Below, in pieces: positions 20,239-27,641 of a stretch of 64,000 nt of DNA. The notes below the pieces were generated by a model that ran no database searches, was not told where the DNA came from, and worked only from the letters and a program-made list of their open reading frames with translations. The stretch is from WVXT01 sp964403285. Lineage in GTDB: Bacteria > UBA6262 > WVXT01. Numbering within the stretch: position 1 is the stretch's first letter; the number at the start of each line of letters is the position of its first letter. The position numbers and the translations under genes were made by a program. Location: NCBI GenBank assembly GCA_964403285.1, contig CAYOFG010000004.1:1-64000 (forward strand), in the 5' to 3' direction.

Positions 20239-20892
20239 ATGGCTTTTCTGCCAGGTGTTCCCAGGCAAGTGAATAAAGAAATACAGATAGGAAAGCCGAC
20301 ACCTGCATGGATGTTGACTTATGCGGATATGATAACCCAGCTTTTGATATTTTTCGTTATGATGTTCGCTTTAGCCAGCGCTATGAACGAAATGCAGCTG
20401 ATAGAGTTAAAGAAGAAGCTGGAAGCGTACGTAACGGGACAACAGTTGGGAAACTATATCGGTTTAACAATTAATGAGAAAGGATTAGTTGTTTCTCTAC
20501 GTGAAAAATTGATGTTCGATAGTGGAAGAGCCGAAATTCACCAAGAAGCGAAAGACATCCTAAAAGACATTACTATAGAGATTGGCGATGTGCCAAATAA
20601 TACCCGGATTGAAGGGCACACCGATAACGTTCCCATTGGCCCGGAACTGAAGAGCACATTTCCTACTAATTGGGAACTGTCCACAGCCAGGGCTACAAAT
20701 GTGACTCGCTATCTACTGGAGACACTAAATTTTCCTCCCCAACGCATATCCTCTGCAGGATACGGAGAATATCATCCGGTTGTGGATAATGATACTGAAG
20801 AACACAAGGCAATGAATCGAAGAGTAGATATTGTGGTGCAGAGGATTGGCACCAGGCTTAAGCCTAGAGAAGGCGTTAAGAAAATTTTTTAG
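20239..20892 (+). CDS. motB: Stator protein MotB with OmpA-like peptidoglycan-binding domain
   Basis: 217 aa, on the short side for MotB. A single membrane helix (about residues 23-47) contains the ion-carrying aspartate in TYADMITQLLIFFV (Asp30). Residues ~100-205 form the OmpA/MotB domain with IEGHTDNVP and NRRVDIVV. The linker is short. SD AGGAG precedes the ATG. MotB anchors the stator to the wall, so the complex is built to exert force against the envelope. It ends the putative operon; a new promoter follows at 20964. Confidence 0.95.
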   Translation: MAFLPGVPRQVNKEIQIGKPTPAWMLTYADMITQLLIFFVMMFALASAMNEMQLIELKKKLEAYVTGQQLGNYIGLTINEKGLVVSLREKLMFDSGRAEIHQEAKDILKDITIEIGDVPNNTRIEGHTDNVPIGPELKSTFPTNWELSTARATNVTRYLLETLNFPPQRISSAGYGEYHPVVDNDTEEHKAMNRRVDIVVQRIGTRLKPREGVKKIF

Positions 20893-20963
20893 AAAGCAAA
20901 CCTCCCCAGAACCTCCCCAGAATCTCCCAAAGTTCTTAAGAATAACATTTTTCTAAAAAAGAG

Positions 20964-20992
20964 TTGACAAAAAAGCTTTTTTTTGCTAATTT
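20964..20992 (+). promoter_or_regulatory. Promoter ahead of the 58-aa membrane peptide
   Basis: TTGACA (20964-20969), a 17-base spacer and TAATTT (20987-20992) with an extended TGc. A short inverted repeat (CGCAGACC / GGTCTGCG, 21006-21040) lies between it and the small gene. Confidence 0.55.
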
Positions 20993-21056
20993 TCTATAAA
21001 GCTTCGCAGACCTGGGGGAGTCGACAGGATAAGGTCTGCGTCAGAGGGGGTAAGAG

Positions 21057-21233
21057 ATGAAAACATTGATTACTCTGGCAATCATTGTGAGCTTGGGTAG
21101 CTTGGTTTTGGGAGTTGTTGCCAGGCTTGGTCTAGGGTCAATAGTGGTAGCACCCCGCACCTTCCTATTCTTTGCAGGCTATTGCCTGGGTTTGGCGATA
21201 GCGCTTGAGCTTTATCCTGCAAAAAAAGAATAG
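21057..21233 (+). CDS. Small membrane protein of unknown function (58 aa)
   Basis: An open frame from ATG 21057 to TAG 21231-21233, preceded by a G-rich stretch (AGAGGGGG) seven bases upstream. The product has two hydrophobic segments (about residues 3-22 and 28-50) separated by AR and PRTF, and a polar end PAKKE. I do not recognise a family. It has a plausible promoter of its own and follows motB by 164 bases, so it could be an accessory to the envelope machinery or unrelated. Two-helix composition and a clean start and stop argue for a real gene. Confidence 0.5.
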   Translation: MKTLITLAIIVSLGSLVLGVVARLGLGSIVVAPRTFLFFAGYCLGLAIALELYPAKKE

Positions 21234-21285
21234 AAAGCAATTTAACATCTTTTGATAGTTTGTCAATTTTTTGGTCTAAACAGAC

Positions 21286-21346
21286 CCCCCATCCAGAAAG
21301 TTTTTAAATAGAGGGTTTAGTTTCTTTTTGGATGGGGGCGGTTTTT
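21286..21346 (+). promoter_or_regulatory. Leader hairpin with T-tract before rplM (attenuator or terminator)
   Basis: Arms CCCCCATCCAGAAAG (21286-21300) and CTTTTTGGATGGGGG (21324-21338) pair at 14 of 15 positions, followed by CGGTTTTTT. A weak promoter (TTGATA 21252, 17 bases, TCTAAA 21275) would start just upstream, leaving no room for another promoter after the hairpin. This suggests a regulatory leader of the L13-S9 operon. Confidence 0.55.
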
Positions 21347-21364
21347 TCGGGAATGGTGGATACA

Positions 21365-21808
21365 GTGAAGACTTTTGTACCAAAAAGGGAAAATCTTGAG
21401 AAGAAATGGTATTTAATTGATGCCTCTGACCTGGTCTTGGGGAGATTGGCAACAAAAGTAGCAGAGTTATTGAGGGGCAAGGGCAAGCCGATTTTCTCTC
21501 CCCATATGGATACAGGTGATTATGTGATTATCATTAATGCAGGAAAGGTTTTATTAACGGGAAAAAAATTGCAACAGAAATTTCATTTTACCCATTCCGG
21601 CTATCCGGGCGGGGCTAAGTTTACCCGATACGACAAATTGCTGGCAGAAAACCCGGAAAAGGCAATTAGGTTAGCGGTCAAAGGAATGTTACCGCCAAAC
21701 AAACTCGCTGACAAATTGATTACTAAATTGAAAATATATAGAACCAGAGAACATCCCCATGGAGCGCAAAAACCTCAGATAATAGAAATTGAAAGGAAAG
21801 CTCATTAA
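21365..21808 (+). CDS. rplM: 50S ribosomal protein L13
   Basis: 147 aa from GTG 21365, which gives the family start MKTFVPKRENLEKKW; GGTGGA lies four bases ahead. ATG codons at 21332 and 21353 would add residues, and 21332 falls inside the leader hairpin. LGRLATKVAELLRGKGK, TGDYVIIINA and AHPHG-like EHPHGAQKP are diagnostic. L13 is an early-assembly protein of the large subunit. It precedes rpsI by 32 bases, the conserved L13-S9 pair. Confidence 0.96.
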   Translation: MKTFVPKRENLEKKWYLIDASDLVLGRLATKVAELLRGKGKPIFSPHMDTGDYVIIINAGKVLLTGKKLQQKFHFTHSGYPGGAKFTRYDKLLAENPEKAIRLAVKGMLPPNKLADKLITKLKIYRTREHPHGAQKPQIIEIERKAH

Positions 21809-21840
21809 ATTTTTGTTTTGTAAGTAAGTGGAGAAACTGT

Positions 21841-22239
21841 ATGGCTAAAGTGACAGAGTTTTGGGGCGTGGGCAGAAGAAAAACAGCTATTGCCAGGGTT
21901 ATATTGAAATCCGGTAATGGAAAAGTCGTAATTAATAAATTGTCTCTGGATGAATACTTTTCTGGTTTACCTGGTCTAAGGGTATTCAGTATGGAACCTC
22001 TAAAAGTGACCAATTTGCTAAACAAATTCGATATTTCAGCAAATGTTTCTGGTGGAGGTAAGAACGGTCAGGCGGGAGCAATAAGACATGGAATTTCCCG
22101 TGCCCTGGCTAAGATAGACGAGCAGACAAGACTCACTTTGAGAAAAGAGGGATTGTTGACGCGCGATCCCCGTATGGTCGAGCGGAAAAAACCGGGACAG
22201 CCAAAAGCAAGAAAAAGATTCCAATTCTCCAAGAGATAA
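21841..22239 (+). CDS. rpsI: 30S ribosomal protein S9
   Basis: 132 aa, standard length. GVGRRKTAIARV opens the protein and the C-terminus ends in the basic tail KARKRFQFSKR, whose last arginine reaches the P-site tRNA in ribosomes. GGGKNGQAGAIRHGISRAL is the conserved centre. Follows rplM and is followed by a terminator at 22370. Confidence 0.97.
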   Translation: MAKVTEFWGVGRRKTAIARVILKSGNGKVVINKLSLDEYFSGLPGLRVFSMEPLKVTNLLNKFDISANVSGGGKNGQAGAIRHGISRALAKIDEQTRLTLRKEGLLTRDPRMVERKKPGQPKARKRFQFSKR

Positions 22240-22260
22240 GTTGGTTTTGTAAGGATGAGC

Positions 22261-22366
22261 GTAAACCCCGTTAGAGAGTTTGCAAGAGCTTTTAATCCCT
22301 TCCCAGACTAAACGTACTTTTTCATTTCTGCCCCATTGGACGGAGTCTCTTTTCTAACGGGGTAAA
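22261..22366. repeat. Inverted repeat (family A), ~105 bp copy
   Basis: Arms GTAAACCCCGTTAGAGAG (22261-22278) and CTCTTTTCTAACGGGGTAAA (22347-22366) flank about 68 bases of unrelated sequence. The arms match those at 11091-11134 and 30006-30064, while the interior differs. Confidence 0.75.
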
Positions 22367-22369
22367 TTT

Positions 22370-22406
22370 GCGGAAGCAAGCGATTTACTGCTTCCGCTTT
22401 TTTTTT
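22370..22406 (+). terminator. Intrinsic terminator of rplM-rpsI
   Basis: A perfect 9-bp stem GCGGAAGCA / TGCTTCCGC (22370-22378, 22389-22397) with a 10-base loop and nine T. The open frame over this region (22368-22562) is made of the hairpin and repeats and is not a gene. Confidence 0.92.
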
Positions 22407-22466
22407 GAAAGAAGCAGGAGAGTTTTTCACGCTAACCTTAGGGAAAAATCGAACTACCCGGTAATG

Positions 22467-22530
22467 GTAGGGGCTCAATTTATTGAGCCCGTTTTACCAA
22501 CCGGGATTCCGATGAATCGGAACCCCTACA
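22467..22530. repeat. Compound palindromic repeat (family F)
   Basis: Outer arms GTAGGGG and CCCCTAC enclose two hairpins, GGGCTCAATTTATTGAGCCC and one on the mini-palindrome TTCCGATGAATCGGAA (22507-22522). Related elements are at 54922-54982 and, partly, 15020-15046. Confidence 0.75.
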
Positions 22531-22541
22531 GGAAATATGAT

Positions 22542-22570
22542 TTGACAAATTCGGATAATTAGAATATAAT
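22542..22570 (+). promoter_or_regulatory. Consensus sigma-70 promoter of sppA
   Basis: Exact TTGACA (22542-22547), 17-base spacer, exact TATAAT (22565-22570). The ATG of sppA is 33 bases downstream with AGGAG between. Confidence 0.9.
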
Positions 22571-22603
22571 TTAAAAAAATTAAGATAACATAGGAGAAGA
22601 AAT

Positions 22604-23530
22604 ATGAAAAGGGAAAATCTAATTATAGCAACTATTCTTTTCTTATGTATTTTTTCAATTGTAATGGGTATATATCTTATTGTAGAAAGAGCCGTTGTGG
22701 GAAAAGCGCGGATTTTTACTGGGAAAAAGGGAGTAGCGGTCGTTTATCTCTATGGCCCGCTGTCTGTCTCCCAGCGTGCATCGGGATGGGCTCGCTTTTT
22801 GCCTGGAGCCGATAGCGTAACCAGTGAGTTGAGAAAGATAGGTGAGATTGAAACCATAAAAGCGGTAGTCTTAAGAATTAACAGTCCCGGCGGAAGCATC
22901 GGCGCGGTTCAGGAAATTTATGAGGAAGTAAATAGGCTGAAAGAGAAAGGGAAAAAAGTTGTTGTCTCTATGGGTGATGTGGGCGCCTCCGGGGCATACT
23001 ATATTGCTTGTGCTGCAGACAAGATTGTAGCCAATGCGGGAACGGTTACAGGAAGTATAGGGGTACTGATGAGTCTTGGTAATATGGAGGAGTTGTTTCG
23101 TAAGATAGGAATTAAAGTTGAGGTTATTAAAAGAGGAAAACACAAAGACATCGGTTCTCTGTCCCGGGAAATGACACCGGAAGAGAGAAAGCTCCTTCAG
23201 GGACTGATAGATGATGCCTACGACCAATTTCTCCAGGCAGTAATTGAGGGCAGGAATCTTAAGAAGGGGGAGGCAGAGAAGATTGCTCAAGGGCAGGTGT
23301 TTACGGGACGGCAAGCAAAGAATTTGGGGCTAATAGATGAGATTGGCAATTTTCAGGATGCTGTAAGACTTGCAGGTAAACTTGCAGGCATTCCCGGCGA
23401 GCCCAGGGTCATTGAGTTACCCAGGCCGTTTCCCAGAATTCTTGGTATTTTTTCCAGTCACTTTGGGACGAATACTATAGAAGATTTAATAAAGGAAGAT
23501 TCCGTAAGATTAGAATATATCCTCCAGTAG
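22604..23530 (+). CDS. sppA: Signal peptide peptidase SppA
   Basis: 308 aa, the short single-domain type. An N-terminal membrane helix (6-28) anchors the enzyme facing the periplasm. The serine-lysine dyad is visible: Ser129 in MGDVGASGAYYIA and Lys181 in KHKDIGS. INSPGGS and GTVTGSIGV are further family motifs. It degrades signal peptides left in the membrane. A consensus promoter and AGGAG precede it, and the Yip1-type gene follows 20 bases on. Confidence 0.95.
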   Translation: MKRENLIIATILFLCIFSIVMGIYLIVERAVVGKARIFTGKKGVAVVYLYGPLSVSQRASGWARFLPGADSVTSELRKIGEIETIKAVVLRINSPGGSIGAVQEIYEEVNRLKEKGKKVVVSMGDVGASGAYYIACAADKIVANAGTVTGSIGVLMSLGNMEELFRKIGIKVEVIKRGKHKDIGSLSREMTPEERKLLQGLIDDAYDQFLQAVIEGRNLKKGEAEKIAQGQVFTGRQAKNLGLIDEIGNFQDAVRLAGKLAGIPGEPRVIELPRPFPRILGIFSSHFGTNTIEDLIKEDSVRLEYILQ

Positions 23531-23550
23531 ACTCCCATTCCGAGAGAACT

Positions 23551-24135
23551 ATGGAAAACAACTATTTAGCACTCCTTTACGATTTAATCGCCCGTCCAGG
23601 AAGAGGGCTTGGTCGAGCCAGAGAGGAGAGACCATGGATTTTTCTGGTAGCGGTTGTTATTCTTTCAGTAATTAGTATTGCTACCGGAACCACTCTATTC
23701 GTTTCCAGCTTCACGGGAGTAAGGATGGTCGCCTTATTTTCCAGTCTCTTTCTGGTTACGGTTCTCCTCACTCTCTTCTGGGTAGTTAATGTGGGAATTC
23801 TTCATTTCTTTGCTGAAGTGTGGGGGAAAAGGGGCAACATAATAGACCTCTTCATTACTTTAGGATTGGCAATGTTTCCTTCTATTTTTGTTAGTCCACT
23901 GTCTTTGTTAGGAGAAGGATTGGGTGGAGGGAGAATCTTCTTTCAGTCGTTTTTTACCGTTGTTCTCCTTTTGTGGTGTTTTCTCCTCACCCTGTCTGCC
24001 ATTAAGGAAGTCTATTCTTCTGCCACTTTTGAAGCGCTGTTGATACTTTTGACACCAGTTGTCCTGTTTATGGTACTTTCTATACTTCTCCCTCTGGGTT
24101 GTATTCTTTTAGCCATGCTTTCTCTTCCTTTATGA
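23551..24135 (+). CDS. Yip1-domain membrane protein
   Basis: 194 aa with about five membrane helices (residues ~27-50, 55-80, 95-115, 128-150, 158-190). The start LLYDLIARPGRGL, a polar N-terminus before the first helix, and the spacing of helices fit the Yip1 family (DUF-like integral membrane proteins of unknown function in bacteria). It lies 20 bases after sppA and is probably cotranscribed. No catalytic residue can be named. Confidence 0.65.
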   Translation: MENNYLALLYDLIARPGRGLGRAREERPWIFLVAVVILSVISIATGTTLFVSSFTGVRMVALFSSLFLVTVLLTLFWVVNVGILHFFAEVWGKRGNIIDLFITLGLAMFPSIFVSPLSLLGEGLGGGRIFFQSFFTVVLLLWCFLLTLSAIKEVYSSATFEALLILLTPVVLFMVLSILLPLGCILLAMLSLPL

Positions 24136-24208
24136 AGAGAAAGACTTTCCAATCTTACATTTGAATTAAGCGACAAATAGGTACTTTTTAAGAATTGGAG
24201 GAAGTTCA

Positions 24209-25231
24209 ATGATAACAGTCAGCATTGTGGGAGCCAGTGGTTATGCGGGAAGGGAATTAATAAAGATTCTCCTTGATCATCCCCAGGTGAAAATTGCTCA
24301 CCTGACTTCTGAGACTTATAAGGGGAAGAGAATTTCAGAGTTGCATAAAGGCCGTGTCGGCTTTATAGATAAGAGATTTGAGAAACTAGATATTGATAAA
24401 GTCGCCGAGGATTCAGACCTTATCTTTCTTGCCCTTCCTCACGGTAAATGTCAGAAACCGGTAGCAGAATTTTTGAAAAAAGGGAAGAAAGTTATAGACC
24501 TTTCAGCCGACTATAGATTGAGGAACAAATCCCTGTATAAGAAATGGTACGGGCTGGAACATTCTTATCCCCGGCTTCTGCAAAGAGCGGTTTATGGATT
24601 ACCAGAAATTTATAAAGAAGATATAAAGAAATCCTATCTCGTAGCCAATCCGGGTTGCTATCCCACGGGAATAATTTTAGGGGTGGCTCCACTTCTGGCT
24701 CATGGATTAGGCGACGGAAATTCCATAATTGCCGATGCTAAATCAGGAGTATCCGGCGCAGGCAGGAGATTGGATCTAGCCTATCATTTCAGTGAGTGCC
24801 ACGAAAATCTCACTGCCTATAATGTAGGGAAACACCGACACATCCCCGAAATAGAACAGGAGCTGTCGAAGATTTCTAAAAAAAAGATAACTATTTCCTT
24901 TACTCCCCATTTAGTTCCCATGGACCGTGGGATTCTATCCACAATCTATGTTAACTTAGAGGGGAAAGTTTCTCTCGATAGAGTAAGGAATGTTTACAAG
25001 AAATACTATAGAAAAGCACCGTTTGTGAAGATTCTACCAAAAGCCACTTTTCCCGAAGTAAGGAACATCGTGGAGACAAATTTCTGTGAGATAGGTCTTA
25101 TGGTTGATAAACGCACCAGGCGAATAGTTATTATTACGGCGATAGACAATTTGGTTAAAGGTGCTTCGGGACAGGCTGTACAGAATATGAACTTAATGTC
25201 TGGATTCAGGGAGACAGAAGCACTGCTTTGA
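24209..25231 (+). CDS. argC: N-acetyl-gamma-glutamyl-phosphate reductase
   Basis: 340 aa, family length. The NADP-binding loop GASGYAGRE is at 8-16, and the catalytic cysteine is Cys150 in VANPGCYPTG. HxP-type residues lie in FTPHLVPMDRGIL. It reduces N-acetylglutamyl phosphate to the semialdehyde in arginine synthesis. GGAGG precedes the ATG. argJ follows 28 bases on. Confidence 0.97.
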   Translation: MITVSIVGASGYAGRELIKILLDHPQVKIAHLTSETYKGKRISELHKGRVGFIDKRFEKLDIDKVAEDSDLIFLALPHGKCQKPVAEFLKKGKKVIDLSADYRLRNKSLYKKWYGLEHSYPRLLQRAVYGLPEIYKEDIKKSYLVANPGCYPTGIILGVAPLLAHGLGDGNSIIADAKSGVSGAGRRLDLAYHFSECHENLTAYNVGKHRHIPEIEQELSKISKKKITISFTPHLVPMDRGILSTIYVNLEGKVSLDRVRNVYKKYYRKAPFVKILPKATFPEVRNIVETNFCEIGLMVDKRTRRIVIITAIDNLVKGASGQAVQNMNLMSGFRETEALL

Positions 25232-25259
25232 AGATTCTAATTTAGGTCTTAATTCTGTT

Positions 25260-26459
25260 ATGGTAAGTCAACTATTTTTTCCCAGGGGTTTTTTTCTAAA
25301 CGGAATCGGTTCCGGGATAAGAGATAGAAAAAAAAGAGATATAGCTCTCATCTATTCGGAAATTCCCTGTGTGGCAGCTGGGCTGTTCACTAAAAATAGA
25401 GTGAAGGCAGCTCCCGTCATAATCTCTAAAAGACATTTAAGAAATGGACGGGCGCAGGCGATTCTGGTCAATTCGGGTTGTGCAAATGCCTGCACGGGAA
25501 ATAAAGGAATGGAAGATGCAGAGATGATGGCTTATGATTTGGCTTGTCATCTGGGTATGAGAAAGGAAGATGTTCTTCTTGCCTCCACAGGGGTAATTGG
25601 TCGATTCCTGCCTATGAATCGAGTTAAACACGGTATTAGGAAGATAACCGAAACTATAGGGAACCCTTCTAAGCCTGAATTTTTTGCTGAAGCAATTATG
25701 ACCACTGACACTACTGCCAAAATAATCAGCAGGCAATTTTTGACTCAGAATCGCAAGAGAGCAGTCATCTGTGGATTGGCCAAAGGCGCAGGAATGATTC
25801 ATCCTGACCTGGCCACTCTTCTCTGCTTCATAATTACTGACATAGCTATCCACAAGAGATTGCTTGAAAGATCGTTAATGACTGCGGTGGAAGGATCGTT
25901 TAACTCCCTCACTATTGACGGTGATATGAGCACCAACGATTCTGTTTTTATCCTCGCCAATGGCCGAGCAGGGAATAGACCAATAAATGGTGCAAATCGT
26001 GATTTTTTGAAGTTCCAGAATAATCTCAATGAGGTGACGAGAGGGCTGGCGGAGTTGATTGCCCGGGATGGAGAGGGAGCAACAAAATTGGTCAGGATAG
26101 TAGTGAGGAATGCAGAGAGTGATGTAAATGCAAAAAAGATAGCCCGGCATATCGCCACCTCTCTTTTAGTTAAGACAGCCCTGTATGGCTCTGACCCCAA
26201 CTGGGGAAGGTTAATGGCAGCAATTGGTTCATCGGGAATAAGAATTAACCCCCGGAGAATAGATATCTATTTTGGTAAATTGCAGGTAACCAGAAATGGC
26301 CAGCCGGCATCTTATTCTGAAATAGAGGCTAAGAGAATATTAGAAAATAAGGAAATAGAAATAGTGATAGATTTGAAACAAGGAAGAGGTGGAGCCAAAG
26401 TCTATACCTGCGATTTGACTCCCGATTACGTAAAGATAAATTCATGTTATAGTACATAG
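25260..26459 (+). CDS. argJ: Bifunctional glutamate N-acetyltransferase / ornithine acetyltransferase
   Basis: 399 aa. The self-cleavage site is seen as KGAGMIHPDLATLLCF, where the threonine after Ala becomes the nucleophile of the beta chain. NSGCANACTG and YGSDPNWGRLMAA are conserved. It recycles the acetyl group between ornithine and glutamate in the cyclic arginine pathway. The SD is weak. It pairs with argC. No other arg gene is in the window. Confidence 0.95.
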   Translation: MVSQLFFPRGFFLNGIGSGIRDRKKRDIALIYSEIPCVAAGLFTKNRVKAAPVIISKRHLRNGRAQAILVNSGCANACTGNKGMEDAEMMAYDLACHLGMRKEDVLLASTGVIGRFLPMNRVKHGIRKITETIGNPSKPEFFAEAIMTTDTTAKIISRQFLTQNRKRAVICGLAKGAGMIHPDLATLLCFIITDIAIHKRLLERSLMTAVEGSFNSLTIDGDMSTNDSVFILANGRAGNRPINGANRDFLKFQNNLNEVTRGLAELIARDGEGATKLVRIVVRNAESDVNAKKIARHIATSLLVKTALYGSDPNWGRLMAAIGSSGIRINPRRIDIYFGKLQVTRNGQPASYSEIEAKRILENKEIEIVIDLKQGRGGAKVYTCDLTPDYVKINSCYST

Positions 26460-26488
26460 TAGCTGCAGAGCGAAGCTCTGCTTTAAAA

Positions 26489-26545
26489 TGGAGTAGCAGA
26501 GCTTGCTCTGCGTTATTATCGCTCCGATGAATCGGAGCTACTCCA
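26489..26545. repeat. Compound palindromic repeat (family E) abutting a start codon
   Basis: Outer arms TGGAGTAGC (26489-26497) and GCTACTCCA (26537-26545) enclose GCAGAGCTTGCTCTGC and GCTCCGATGAATCGGAGC. A smaller hairpin (GCAGAGCGAAGCTCTGC) precedes it at 26464-26480. The next ATG follows at once, so the only Shine-Dalgarno-like site (CGGAG, 26533-26537) lies inside the repeat. Confidence 0.75.
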
Positions 26546-27157
26546 ATGGGAAAGATAATTAAGATTAATTCTGAGAAGCCCGAAAGGAAAATAATTGGAG
26601 AGGCCGTACGTGTATTGAGAAGAGGGGGTCTTGTGATTTTTCCCACAGATACTGTTTACGGGTTGGGAGCAAGCATTCGCTTTCCTGAAACAATAAGGAA
26701 AATTTACCGCATAAAGAAAAGGTCCGGGAGGAAACCTTTAGTTTTTCTGGTTGGCTTCAAAAAAGATATAGGAAAGTTCACTAATAAGTTATCTAACGAA
26801 GAAAAAAGACTGGTAAGGGATTTCTGGCCAGGTGCTCTGACTTTAGTTTTTCCTTCTAAAAAGTATAATACAATCGCTTTGAGAATGCCAGACCACAGAA
26901 TAGCTCTGGGATTGATTAGGGGTGCCGGGCCATTAGCTGTGACCAGCGCCAATCTTTCCGGCAAGAAGGAGAATGTGACACTTAAAACAGTGGGAAGTCG
27001 TCTCTTAAAAGAGACCAATTTGTGTATTGATGGCGGCAAGGCTCCCCGGAGAAGTGTCTCCACTGTCGTGGATGTGACCAAGCATCCTTTCCAGGTAATC
27101 AGGGAAGGATGCATAAAAGAGAAAGAACTGAGAGAGGCGATAAAAAGTAAAATCTGA
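26546..27157 (+). CDS. Threonylcarbamoyl-AMP synthase (Sua5/YrdC family)
   Basis: 203 aa, the short YrdC/YciO form without the Sua5 C-terminal domain. Family motifs: GGLVIFPTDTVYGLGA (~32-47), KRSGRKPL, FWPGALTLVF and TSANLSGKKE. It makes threonylcarbamoyl-AMP for the t6A modification of tRNAs reading ANN codons. YciO-like paralogues exist, but the KR...KP and SAN motifs fit the active enzyme. The next gene starts two bases after the stop. Confidence 0.9.
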   Translation: MGKIIKINSEKPERKIIGEAVRVLRRGGLVIFPTDTVYGLGASIRFPETIRKIYRIKKRSGRKPLVFLVGFKKDIGKFTNKLSNEEKRLVRDFWPGALTLVFPSKKYNTIALRMPDHRIALGLIRGAGPLAVTSANLSGKKENVTLKTVGSRLLKETNLCIDGGKAPRRSVSTVVDVTKHPFQVIREGCIKEKELREAIKSKI

Positions 27158-27158
27158 A

Positions 27159-27617
27159 ATGTACAAGAAAATTCTTTTTGTTTGTACCGGTAATACCTGT
27201 CGTAGCGTAATGGCACAAGGACTATTAAGGAAAATGCTGAGCGAGGAAGGAATAAAGGATGTAGAAGTGAGTTCCGCTGGAATTGCTGCTCTGCCTTCCT
27301 TTGCTATTTATGGTGTACTGGAAAAAGTATTAAAAGAAGAGGGTATCGAGATTTTCAACCATAAACCTACCCGAGTCACTGCGGATATAGTTAAAGACGC
27401 TGATCTGATTCTGGTGATGGAGAGAAGACACAAAGAGGCTATTCTGGAGATGGCTCCGGAAGCAGAAAACAGAGTATTTCTATTGAAAAAGTTTGCCGGG
27501 GAAAAAGAGAATTTAGATATTCCCGATCCTATTGGTCAGCCCGAAGAGGCCTATCTAAGCAGTCTACAGGAAATTAAGGGATATTTGATCAAAATACTGA
27601 AGAAAATAAAAGGATAA
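27159..27617 (+). CDS. Low-molecular-weight phosphatase, probable protein-arginine phosphatase
   Basis: 152 aa. The P-loop is CTGNTCRS at 9-16, with the general acid in IPDPIGQ. The Thr at position 13 in the loop, in place of Ile, is the feature that marks YwlE-type arginine phosphatases in the low-molecular-weight tyrosine phosphatase family. No McsB kinase gene is in the window, so the substrate stays open. Sua5 and this gene are also adjacent in Firmicutes. It is followed by glyA after 24 bases. Confidence 0.85.
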   Translation: MYKKILFVCTGNTCRSVMAQGLLRKMLSEEGIKDVEVSSAGIAALPSFAIYGVLEKVLKEEGIEIFNHKPTRVTADIVKDADLILVMERRHKEAILEMAPEAENRVFLLKKFAGEKENLDIPDPIGQPEEAYLSSLQEIKGYLIKILKKIKG

Positions 27618-27641
27618 TTCTAAATAATTAAGGAGAAGAAA

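Noticed and set aside
22368..22562. 64-aa frame after rpsI
   Set aside because: It consists of the terminator hairpin, a compound repeat and the sppA promoter.
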